Virus record (IMG/VR): IMGVR_UViG_3300006224_000034
Span: 1-27,405 of that record
Source of the DNA: a virus
Length of the DNA stretch: 27,405 nt
Direction: 5' to 3' (one strand)
A program made the translations under genes and the position numbers. Each line of letters begins with the position of its first letter. The stretch's first letter is position 1. The notes under the pieces were generated by a model. That model searched no databases and had not been told where the DNA came from. It saw only the letters and a program-made list of their open reading frames with translations. Below are positions 21,435-27,405 of this stretch, one piece after another.

Positions 21435-22286
21435 CTATGCGGCTATGGCTAACGCAACATTGTAACGATGCGAGCCAAAGTTAATTTTAACAAGCAACTC
21501 AGGATACTGGGTAATTATTAAGGTACCTGCCGAATTGGGAATTTGCTGTACGCCAGTACCAGAAGCGTCATAGTTAGTGACGATAGCGGTAGCACCGATA
21601 GCATAATCTGCCACAGTAAATGCGCCGGTCGGTTTTACTTGACCATTGGCTGCGACTACTTCAACTGAAGAACCGGCAATCAGGGCATGTGTTAATGCCG
21701 GGACAGTGATAGTTACAGTAGAGATAGAGGTATAAGGGACTGCGGTGGAAATTGCTGTATCTCTCACTACGTCAAGAACCCGTATAGGGAGTGCAGCGGT
21801 AGTTGCAGGAACACCGGCAACAATAGCTGTTAAAGCAAGCCGGGAATTGCCAGTAGCCAGATTAAGTACGTTATCAATGATGGACATATTCTGTCCGATC
21901 AATGCTTGGGAACCAGAACCGACAACAGTTGTTGCTGAACAGACTACTGCTTTGTACACTAAATCAGGGTCATCAGACACAACAGCAAAGATGTCTCCTG
22001 CCAAAGTGCCTGCTGGATAATATTGTGAAAATTGTTTTTGTTTTGTTACTGGATTAGTGAAAGAACAGCCCAGAAATACGCCAATATTTTCTTCAGCTGT
22101 GCCGTCAGTAGTCAATGTTGCCCGAATAACCAAGCCTTTTGCCAAGGCTACTACGTCACCGCAGCCTATACTGGTAGCATAGCCATACGCGATTTGGAGT
22201 TGTCGAACATTCCCCGCGTAAAATTGGCCTCCGATTAGGTTTACGGGTTTTAAACCGTAGGGACCTTGAACAGTTGGGTAAGCCAT
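21435..22286 (-). CDS. Capsid-associated virion protein, 283 aa
   Basis: A 283-residue protein beginning MAYPTVQGPYGLKPVNLIGG then QFYAGNVRQLQIAYGYATSI. This start is one I recognise as regularly preceding the major capsid gene in podovirus-like phages. GVFLGCSFTNPVTKQKQFSQ and YPAGTLAGDIFAVVSDDPDL lie in the first half. The second half (VTITVPALTHALIAGSSVEV, TNYDASGTGVQQIPNSAGTL) is beta-rich. A decoration or head-fibre role is likely, but unproven. The ribosome-binding site is AGGAG. Confidence 0.83.
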   Translation of the reverse strand: MAYPTVQGPYGLKPVNLIGGQFYAGNVRQLQIAYGYATSIGCGDVVALAKGLVIRATLTTDGTAEENIGVFLGCSFTNPVTKQKQFSQYYPAGTLAGDIFAVVSDDPDLVYKAVVCSATTVVGSGSQALIGQNMSIIDNVLNLATGNSRLALTAIVAGVPATTAALPIRVLDVVRDTAISTAVPYTSISTVTITVPALTHALIAGSSVEVVAANGQVKPTGAFTVADYAIGATAIVTNYDASGTGVQQIPNSAGTLIITQYPELLVKINFGSHRYNVALAIAA

Positions 22287-22307
22287 GTAAATCTCCTGAT
22301 ATGTGTG

Positions 22308-22826
22308 TTAACGACTGCCAAAAGAAGTAGTGGATTTCCGCTCTTTAAAAATTGGCATTCTTGGGTCACTTTGACGCATTAGATTGTTATCCACGGCTTC
22401 GGTCTGTGCTTGCGTCTGCGCTGCAAAATGAGCGGCACGTTGCTCAACAAACTCGGTAGGGGTTTTACATAACAATAAACCGCCAATTTCAATGTTGTTT
22501 TTATACCGGCTGTTTGGGTCGGACAGAAGCTGCATATCTGGTTGCTCTTCTATGGTTACCGGCTCCCAACCTTCACGGAGTTTTGCCGATACATTACGGG
22601 GGTCAGCTTGATTAAGAGTCGCTACGCGAATCCATCTATACGACCACCCCGGAATTTTGTTAGGCTCTGGCAGTAATTCAGCAGGTGCCCACGCTTTTTG
22701 GCGCATGGTCTTAGCTCTGCTTTCGGATTCGTGGCTTTGTGTAAGAGCACTAAAACCGGTTTTTGCCGCCCTCATCTTCGCCATTCTATCCTTTACAGCT
22801 TGTGATGTTTCTTTTGATTCAGCCAT
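22308..22826 (-). CDS. Capsid-module protein, 172 aa
   Basis: A 172-residue hydrophilic protein. The N-terminus is helical and basic (KDRMAKMRAAKTGFSALTQS). The centre has PNKIPGWSYRWIRVATLNQA then DPRNVSAKLREGWEPV, and GLLLCKTPTEFVEQRAAHFA. This W.RV...DP.N...K..EGW pattern is familiar from a small protein between scaffold and capsid genes of podovirus-like phages; its function is unknown. It overlaps the scaffold gene by 8 bases and has a strong GGAGG ribosome-binding site. Confidence 0.8.
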   Translation of the reverse strand: MAESKETSQAVKDRMAKMRAAKTGFSALTQSHESESRAKTMRQKAWAPAELLPEPNKIPGWSYRWIRVATLNQADPRNVSAKLREGWEPVTIEEQPDMQLLSDPNSRYKNNIEIGGLLLCKTPTEFVEQRAAHFAAQTQAQTEAVDNNLMRQSDPRMPIFKERKSTTSFGSR

Positions 22827-23754
22827 TTTTAGCCTCCAATTTATTTACTTCAGCTTCGTATTGTTGAGGGGTAACACCAAGTTTTTTGGCGATGGCCAAC
22901 TGAGAAAGCGTAAGTTTTGGCTTTACTGATGTTGTGCTTCGTCTTACCGAGGCTACCACGGAAGGTTTTGGTGTAGGAGTGTTGTCAACTTCAAATTCTT
23001 CTGGGAATCGTAGCTGCACTTCTTTGTTGATACTTTTGAAGTAGTCTTTGGAGCCCACATAGCCTTGTCCATGGGTTTCAATTAAGTCCTCATGAACGGC
23101 TAAAGCGAACTTGGCCATCTTCTTTTTTGATGGGTCGATGTACCATGGATTTTCAGCTACCCATTGAGTTACTTTTGGGTCAACTTGGGGGACGGTTTGC
23201 GTCCGGGGAAGCTCTATATCAATCTCTGGAATATTAGGACGGAAATCTTTAGTTTTGTCAAGCTTATTATTGGCTTTAATAAGCTCTGACTGGGCTTCCA
23301 CAATAGTATCGGTATCTCCACCATCATAAGCTTCTTTATAATTACGCTTTGCTGTCTCTAACTCAAGCTCGGCAGAGGACTTATAGGTATTAATTAGCTC
23401 TTCTTCGCCAGTATGTAGAAGCGCTTTTAAGCGTTTATTATCCTCAAGAATTTTTTGGGCAAACTTTATAGCCTCAGCTTGCTCACGCTGGGCAGCTTCT
23501 TTGCTTCTACGCTCATCGTGAAAAATTTTCTTGTATTGCTGAAATTTATTTTTAACGGTTTTTGAATAATCATCCGATTCTGGCAGGGCTTCTAAATCGT
23601 CCACCAGTTCTTTCGGCATTGGACGAATGTTTCTGTCGGCTTCTGGAGTGTCATCAATAATATCTACATCATCTTCATCACCATCGTCTTGGTCAATTTC
23701 TACATCGATTTCATCATCTATCTCGTCTGGAAAGCGAAAGTTTGTTGTGCTCAT
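22819..23754 (-). CDS. Capsid scaffold protein
   Basis: A 311-residue acidic protein. The N-terminus (residues about 10-38) is almost wholly Asp, Glu, Ile and Val. Residues about 65-185 are a long coiled coil with high Lys and Glu content (NKFQQYKKIFHDERRSKEAA, KRNYKEAYDGG). The C-terminus is basic with an ending SQLAIAKKLGVTPQQYEAEV. Composition, length and position two genes before the major capsid gene point to the scaffold that shapes the procapsid. The ribosome-binding site AGGGG is supplied by the end of the HNH gene, one base separating the stop from the ATG. Confidence 0.85.
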   Translation of the reverse strand: MSTTNFRFPDEIDDEIDVEIDQDDGDEDDVDIIDDTPEADRNIRPMPKELVDDLEALPESDDYSKTVKNKFQQYKKIFHDERRSKEAAQREQAEAIKFAQKILEDNKRLKALLHTGEEELINTYKSSAELELETAKRNYKEAYDGGDTDTIVEAQSELIKANNKLDKTKDFRPNIPEIDIELPRTQTVPQVDPKVTQWVAENPWYIDPSKKKMAKFALAVHEDLIETHGQGYVGSKDYFKSINKEVQLRFPEEFEVDNTPTPKPSVVASVRRSTTSVKPKLTLSQLAIAKKLGVTPQQYEAEVNKLEAKNG

Positions 23755-23755
23755 G

Positions 23756-24277
23756 TTATTTACCCCTAGGGAAATATGGTTGCATTATTCTGTCATATTT
23801 ATATCGGTTGTACCGTGCTGGGACTACTTGGATGTTGGTGTACTCACTTGTCCCACCTTTTGAGATAGGGATAATATGGTCTGTATGCCATTTAACCCCC
23901 GTCACATCATTACGTAATTGAATTAAATCTTTAGCCTCTTCAAATACAAAGCTATCAAAGTCTGACATAACCCTATAAGTTTCATACCTATCCTTCTGGT
24001 GCTTATCATGGCATAACTTACCGGCTTCTGATACTCGATATCTTACTGACGGTATTTTACCTTTATCAGACGCTCGATATTTCGCTGCCACTACTTTACC
24101 CTTACTAGATAACCCATACTTCGCAACTACTGCCTGTCTATTAGGGGCATTATGCTGATACTCCAATTTGCAAGAATTACAGCAACTCTGAAGCCCATCG
24201 TTTCGAGTTTTATTTTTGTTAAACTCAGATTCCGGTTTTTCAGTATTACATTTCCGACATACTTTCATTCTTGACAC
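23756..24277 (-). CDS. HNH homing endonuclease with zinc finger
   Basis: A 173-residue free-standing HNH enzyme. C7xxC10 and C33xxC36 form an N-terminal zinc site. Three 13-residue repeats follow (Y54, Y67 and Y80, consensus KYR.S.KGK), typical of phage HNH enzymes and probably a DNA-binding arm. The catalytic region is VKWHTDHIIPISKGG then NIQVVPARYN, with H131, D133, H134 and N148 as expected. GTG at 24277 has AGGAG 8 bases upstream; ATG at 24268 (three codons later) is an alternative. It lies between the GroES-like and scaffold genes without breaking either, and its last bases carry the scaffold ribosome-binding site. Confidence 0.88.
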   Translation of the reverse strand: MSRMKVCRKCNTEKPESEFNKNKTRNDGLQSCCNSCKLEYQHNAPNRQAVVAKYGLSSKGKVVAAKYRASDKGKIPSVRYRVSEAGKLCHDKHQKDRYETYRVMSDFDSFVFEEAKDLIQLRNDVTGVKWHTDHIIPISKGGTSEYTNIQVVPARYNRYKYDRIMQPYFPRGK

Positions 24278-24278
24278 C

Positions 24279-24725
24279 TTACTTTCTCCTTATCCCGACT
24301 GGATTTTCAACAACCGCCTCAACATTATCGTCGTTAATTAAACGAAATTCTTGGCCATGTATATCCAGCCGACTACCGGTATATGGGCGGGTGATAATGA
24401 AATCGCCAACTTTACACCACGGGCCTGTTGGGAACTTATGTTCGTCGTTATAGCAGTCTGGACCCATGGCCACGACGAATAATACAGTAGACAGCGTAGA
24501 CTCATCAGCCAGTGTTTTCTCGGCTTTGATGATACTGCTATTATCGAACTCTCTGTCAATATCAGGGATGGCACAGAGAATGTGGTATCCGGTTGGTTGT
24601 GGCAATTGTGTTGCCTGCCTTTTAGGTTTTGAATTTGGGTCGGCTTGCCCTATAAGAGCTTCGCGGCCAATAGTACCCACAACTTTTGGGTTTTTTGGGT
24701 CTGTTGCTAATAGAAAATCACTCAT
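24279..24725 (-). CDS. GroES-like co-chaperonin homologue
   Basis: A 148-residue protein whose C-terminal two thirds match Cpn10-like phage proteins. Key stretches are LADESTLSTVLFVVAMGPDC, FPTGPWCKVGDFIITRPYTG and SRLDIHGQEFRLINDDNVEA then VVENPVG. The order of strands (ADES..V...G......GD.....Y.G.....G.E..LI.D..V.A) is that of GroES. A phage Cpn10 could steer host GroEL towards capsid folding, as T4 gp31 does; here that is inference. It sits in the capsid transcript. The mobile loop region that contacts GroEL is not obvious. The ribosome-binding site is AGAGGAG. Confidence 0.8.
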   Translation of the reverse strand: MSDFLLATDPKNPKVVGTIGREALIGQADPNSKPKRQATQLPQPTGYHILCAIPDIDREFDNSSIIKAEKTLADESTLSTVLFVVAMGPDCYNDEHKFPTGPWCKVGDFIITRPYTGSRLDIHGQEFRLINDDNVEAVVENPVGIRRK

Positions 24726-25104
24726 CGTATTCTCCTCTTGCGTTAGGGTAGACTATGGGGGCTTCACCGGCTAAGCTCTCAAACAAAGAAGCTTGATATA
24801 ACTTCTCTTTCAACAGATAACCCTCAAGTGCCCATAATTCATCAATAGCACTGTCTTCGGCAATCTTTCCGCCTAACTCTTCGTTATCATTTTCAGGTGA
24901 AACACAGCAAGAAGGTTTACCAACTACTACATAGCCATTCTCCATTATTAAGATACAAGTGCGTATTATCTGGCCATTACTTACTGTTGTAGTAAGTATT
25001 TCTGCACGCGAAATCTTGCTTCGCATTCCTTCAAGAGTTACCCGTGGTGCAGTTAACCCTTTATCCAGTATCTCTCTCTCAATCTCTTCATTGGTCATCT
25101 TCAT
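24718..25104 (-). CDS. N4 gp49 / Sf6 gene 66 family protein
   Basis: A 128-residue protein matching the small Gp49/Sf6 gene 66 family (function unknown). Landmarks are APRVTLEGMRSKISRAEILT, QIIRTCILIMENGYVVVGKP, CCVSPENDNEELGGKIAEDS and AIDELWALEGYLLKEKLYQA. The CVSPEN...E.G..IA...AI...W.LEGYLLKE block is diagnostic. The start is ATG at 25104 or, with better spacing to AAGGGG, ATG at 25098. It overlaps the 70-residue gene upstream and the GroES-like gene downstream. Confidence 0.86.
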   Translation of the reverse strand: MKMTNEEIEREILDKGLTAPRVTLEGMRSKISRAEILTTTVSNGQIIRTCILIMENGYVVVGKPSCCVSPENDNEELGGKIAEDSAIDELWALEGYLLKEKLYQASLFESLAGEAPIVYPNARGEYDE

Positions 25105-25300
25105 CCCCTTCTACAGTTTCGTGATACAGCTCGTTTATGTTGCGGCATGCTTCCAACAGACCTACAATCTGCCCACATATTTCCCTATACTCTGCATAGT
25201 CTTTGGCAGTCCCTTTACTTACCCAGTCTTTTAAAAACTCTATTCTTTGGGTATGGATACTGTGTAATACTTCTAGTGCGTTATTCAGTTCTGCACTCAT
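25088..25300 (-). CDS. Small helical phage protein, 70 aa
   Basis: A 70-residue mostly helical protein (LEVLHSIHTQRIEFLKDWVS, YREICGQIVGLLEACRNINE) with a very acidic end (VEGDEDDQ). It starts at an ATG overlapping the portal stop as ATGA, with GGAGG upstream, and overlaps the next gene by 17 bases. Small proteins of this kind follow the portal in related phages; the function is not known. Confidence 0.8.
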   Translation of the reverse strand: MSAELNNALEVLHSIHTQRIEFLKDWVSKGTAKDYAEYREICGQIVGLLEACRNINELYHETVEGDEDDQ

Positions 25301-27405
25301 TTTTTACCTCCGGTAGGTTTGGTAGTTTTGGCCACTTTTATATCGTGTTCATGTTGAGCGGCTTGTGAGCCTATCTCATGCTCATGTTGAGCGGCAGTCT
25401 TGGCAATATCGGTACCGATCTTGGCAGCTGATGTCACATGTTGCTCCTGAAGCTTTGACTGGTTTATATGCAGGTTTGCTGCAACAGTGGCACCAGCTGC
25501 TTCTGCCGTACTATCGTTTTTATTTTTAGTTATTCCCAACTTGGCATATTCGACGGCTATATCTTCGTCGTCCCGTTTTGATTTTCTTGCCAAGTCGCTC
25601 TCTTTGATCTTGAGTTCCTGCTGTTGCATCTGGATAAGCGGGTCTTGTTGTTTTTGCTGATTCTGCTGATTTTGTTGTTCTTGCAGATTCTGCTGTAGTA
25701 GTTGCTGTGAGGCTTGGGCAGCAAGTTTGGATACTTGCAGTTCAATTTCAGCGGGAATCCCAACTTGGTTATCCTCATCCTCTGGACTATCACCGTAAGT
25801 TGGCAAGTCCCTCCCCATAGCCTGTTCAATCTGTTTTCTGTACTCATATCCTAAATGCTCCGCGATGTGGGCTCCCAGTGTTGCCTGTAGTGCAGCAAGA
25901 CCTTGTGGATTTGTGGCAAAAGCAGCCTGTAATACTTGCTGAACTTTGGGGTCATGCATTACTGCCGTGTGGACAATTATGTGCGCTTGATGGTCTTGAT
26001 ACAAAAACGCTTTTACCGGCTTTCCTTTGAGGATGTTTTGATTTTCAGTTACTGGGTCACGAGGTTTGAGGTCGTCGTCCATGGGCACGAGCTTCTGGTA
26101 ATTTGGTACACCCAAAACCTCCAGCATCTGCCTGTGTAATAGTGGCATATCATAGAGCTGTTGTGCTGTCTGGGCTAACTGGAGAACGGCTTGATATTGG
26201 ACAACCCTTTGTGCGAGAGTCGCAGCATTAGGGTCACTAACGGGTACAACTGCAACGTTCTTATAGTCAGAGCGTTTAGCTTTCGGAGTCCCTTCTTGTG
26301 GGTCATAGGAGTAAGTAGTTGGCGTATAATCACGGATAATGTTTCTGATGAGCTGAAGCTCACGCTTCATGGAATAGTGAACCCTGCCTTGGATGGCACT
26401 TATCAATTTCAATGTTCTTTCAAGCACAGCCAGCGTAGTGCCAACCGGTGAGTTAGAAGACATATCAGACACAGCCAAATCAGCACTGCCGGCCAGTTTC
26501 CGTCCTTCTTCAACAATAGATGTCAGTAAGGAAAACAGTGTTTGGTCAGCGCCCTTGTAGGGCAGTGGCAGGAAATTTTCTTTGAGCGTACCACTTGCCA
26601 CATCAACGTCACGCCATTCACCGGGGCTTACCGGCGTGTCATCGCCTTTTATTCTTAAACCCCTACTCTTGAATCCCCCCGGTAAATTAGACAGCGTACC
26701 GGCGTCTACCAATTGGCGAATCAATGAAGTGCCCGACTTGGCAAAGCCACCAATTAAATTTATCAAACCGAGACAGTAAAATCCGAAGGCTGGTATATAC
26801 CCGTAGTGGACAAGGTGTTCACGTTTTATAAACTTCTTATCGTCCGGTTCCCAGTTTCTACGGATGGCCAGTATAGTCGTAGTCCCCTTGTCAATGGTGA
26901 CAATGTAAGGTAGCTCTATACCCGTATATTCCCCGTTCTCGTCCTTATGTTCATAACCCTCTAAATCGAGGTTTACCTGCATTTCAAGCAGCTTGTACCT
27001 CTCATCCAAAGTAACCCGGAACCCTAAACGCTCGGCAATCTTCTTCTCAACATCATCAATCATGTTGGTAGGCTCGCCTATCTCAATCTCACGATAGAAG
27101 CCCTCATATTGCAGCTTGATAATCTCGTTCTTGGTTTTACGCATAACATGGGTTATACGTTCGGATGTTTCTAGGCTGGTAGAACCATAGGGCACCACAA
27201 TATCTTCTGCAGGAATATACATCGATACTTGGCGGTTTAGGCTTGGGTCAAAATACACTTTCTTAAAGGCATTACCACATAGCGCCAAACCAAACATCGC
27301 CCGTTCATGCTCTGGCCTGAACTCCACCATCACTTCAGTGAGGTTATAGTTCATGTCTTCCTGTACACGGATAGAGGCTTCTTTTAATTCCTCAGTCTGT
27401 TTACC
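25297..27405 (-). CDS. Portal protein, N-terminus missing (runs off right edge)
   Basis: The frame is open to the window edge, giving 702 residues with no start. An internal ATG at 27354 begins MNYNLTEVM but is not the true start, because 17 in-frame codons precede it. Typical portal segments include FGLALCGNAFKKVYFDPSLN, YIPAEDIVVPYGSTSLETSE, RITHVMRKTKNEIIKLQYEG, GYIPAFGFYCLGLINLIGGF and SDLAVSDMSSNSPVGTTLAV. The C-terminus (about the last 160 residues) is Gln-rich and helical, with a doubled AAQHEHEIG / AAQHEHDIK, suggesting a barrel or coiled coil as in P22-type portals. It forms the dodecameric DNA gate at one vertex. Terminase genes would be expected just beyond the edge. Confidence 0.9.
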   Translation of the reverse strand, partial: GKQTEELKEASIRVQEDMNYNLTEVMVEFRPEHERAMFGLALCGNAFKKVYFDPSLNRQVSMYIPAEDIVVPYGSTSLETSERITHVMRKTKNEIIKLQYEGFYREIEIGEPTNMIDDVEKKIAERLGFRVTLDERYKLLEMQVNLDLEGYEHKDENGEYTGIELPYIVTIDKGTTTILAIRRNWEPDDKKFIKREHLVHYGYIPAFGFYCLGLINLIGGFAKSGTSLIRQLVDAGTLSNLPGGFKSRGLRIKGDDTPVSPGEWRDVDVASGTLKENFLPLPYKGADQTLFSLLTSIVEEGRKLAGSADLAVSDMSSNSPVGTTLAVLERTLKLISAIQGRVHYSMKRELQLIRNIIRDYTPTTYSYDPQEGTPKAKRSDYKNVAVVPVSDPNAATLAQRVVQYQAVLQLAQTAQQLYDMPLLHRQMLEVLGVPNYQKLVPMDDDLKPRDPVTENQNILKGKPVKAFLYQDHQAHIIVHTAVMHDPKVQQVLQAAFATNPQGLAALQATLGAHIAEHLGYEYRKQIEQAMGRDLPTYGDSPEDEDNQVGIPAEIELQVSKLAAQASQQLLQQNLQEQQNQQNQQKQQDPLIQMQQQELKIKESDLARKSKRDDEDIAVEYAKLGITKNKNDSTAEAAGATVAANLHINQSKLQEQHVTSAAKIGTDIAKTAAQHEHEIGSQAAQHEHDIKVAKTTKPTGGKK

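Noticed and set aside
25557-25847. Minus-strand frame rich in Asn/Arg/Ser within the portal gene
   Set aside because: It is an out-of-frame reading of the Gln-rich portal tail.
1-27405. Prophage hallmarks (integrase, repressor, attachment site)
   Set aside because: None were seen, so the window gives no support for lysogeny; the genes could lie outside it.

Overview
The window is one contiguous piece of a tailed double-stranded DNA phage, most likely a podovirus-type phage of an aquatic Gram-negative bacterium. The family assignments are recognised from translated sequence by eye, not from searches. Evidence for a phage is a dense, mostly minus-strand series of virion genes with ATGA or TAATG stop/start overlaps: portal, N4 gp49/Sf6 gene 66 family protein, GroES-like protein, acidic coiled-coil scaffold, major capsid protein, adaptor-like proteins, fibre proteins and a Gly/Ala-rich virion protein. 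No tRNA, integrase, terminase, polymerase or endolysin gene is visible. Both ends cut through genes: the portal lacks its N-terminus at the right edge, and a virion-type protein lacks its C-terminus at the left edge.

Read in the direction of transcription, the first minus-strand unit (27405 to 20512) is the capsid module: portal, two small proteins, GroES-like protein, an HNH endonuclease, scaffold, two virion proteins and the major capsid protein. It ends in a UUCG-loop terminator at 20463-20486. An accessory island follows (17290-20511): a 16-bp tandem repeat, a Vsr/EDxHD-like homing endonuclease on the minus strand, and a plus-strand cassette. The cassette has a strong sigma70-type promoter (TTGACA-N16-TATACT), a roughly 100-nt structured leader ending in its own terminator, a secreted protein with a PEP-CTERM sorting signal, a perfect intrinsic terminator, and two small phage genes.

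The second minus-strand unit (17289 to the left edge) starts from a divergent promoter beside the cassette. It encodes virion and tail proteins: a small basic Gly/Lys-rich gene group, two adaptor-like proteins, structural proteins, a second endonuclease whose ribosome-binding site lies in a hairpin, and an adhesion set of five genes. Those five are an N-terminal fibre adaptor, two tandem paralogous fibres, a repeat protein with 20-residue and 11-residue periods, and a collar-domain fibre. A large nozzle/stabilisation-like protein, a cupin, the Gly/Ala-rich protein, two micro-membrane proteins, a GNAT-like protein and the truncated gene follow.

The most unusual content is the PEP-CTERM cassette. 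PEP-CTERM proteins are substrates of bacterial exosortases tied to exopolysaccharide and biofilm or floc formation, so a phage copy with its own promoter, possible attenuator and terminator looks like a moron that could change the host surface. It also suggests an exosortase-bearing host, probably a proteobacterium. The other notable signals are the hairpin over the endonuclease ribosome-binding site, the doubly periodic fibre protein, the iteron-like repeat and a pair of tiny RGNG...KGKT proteins.
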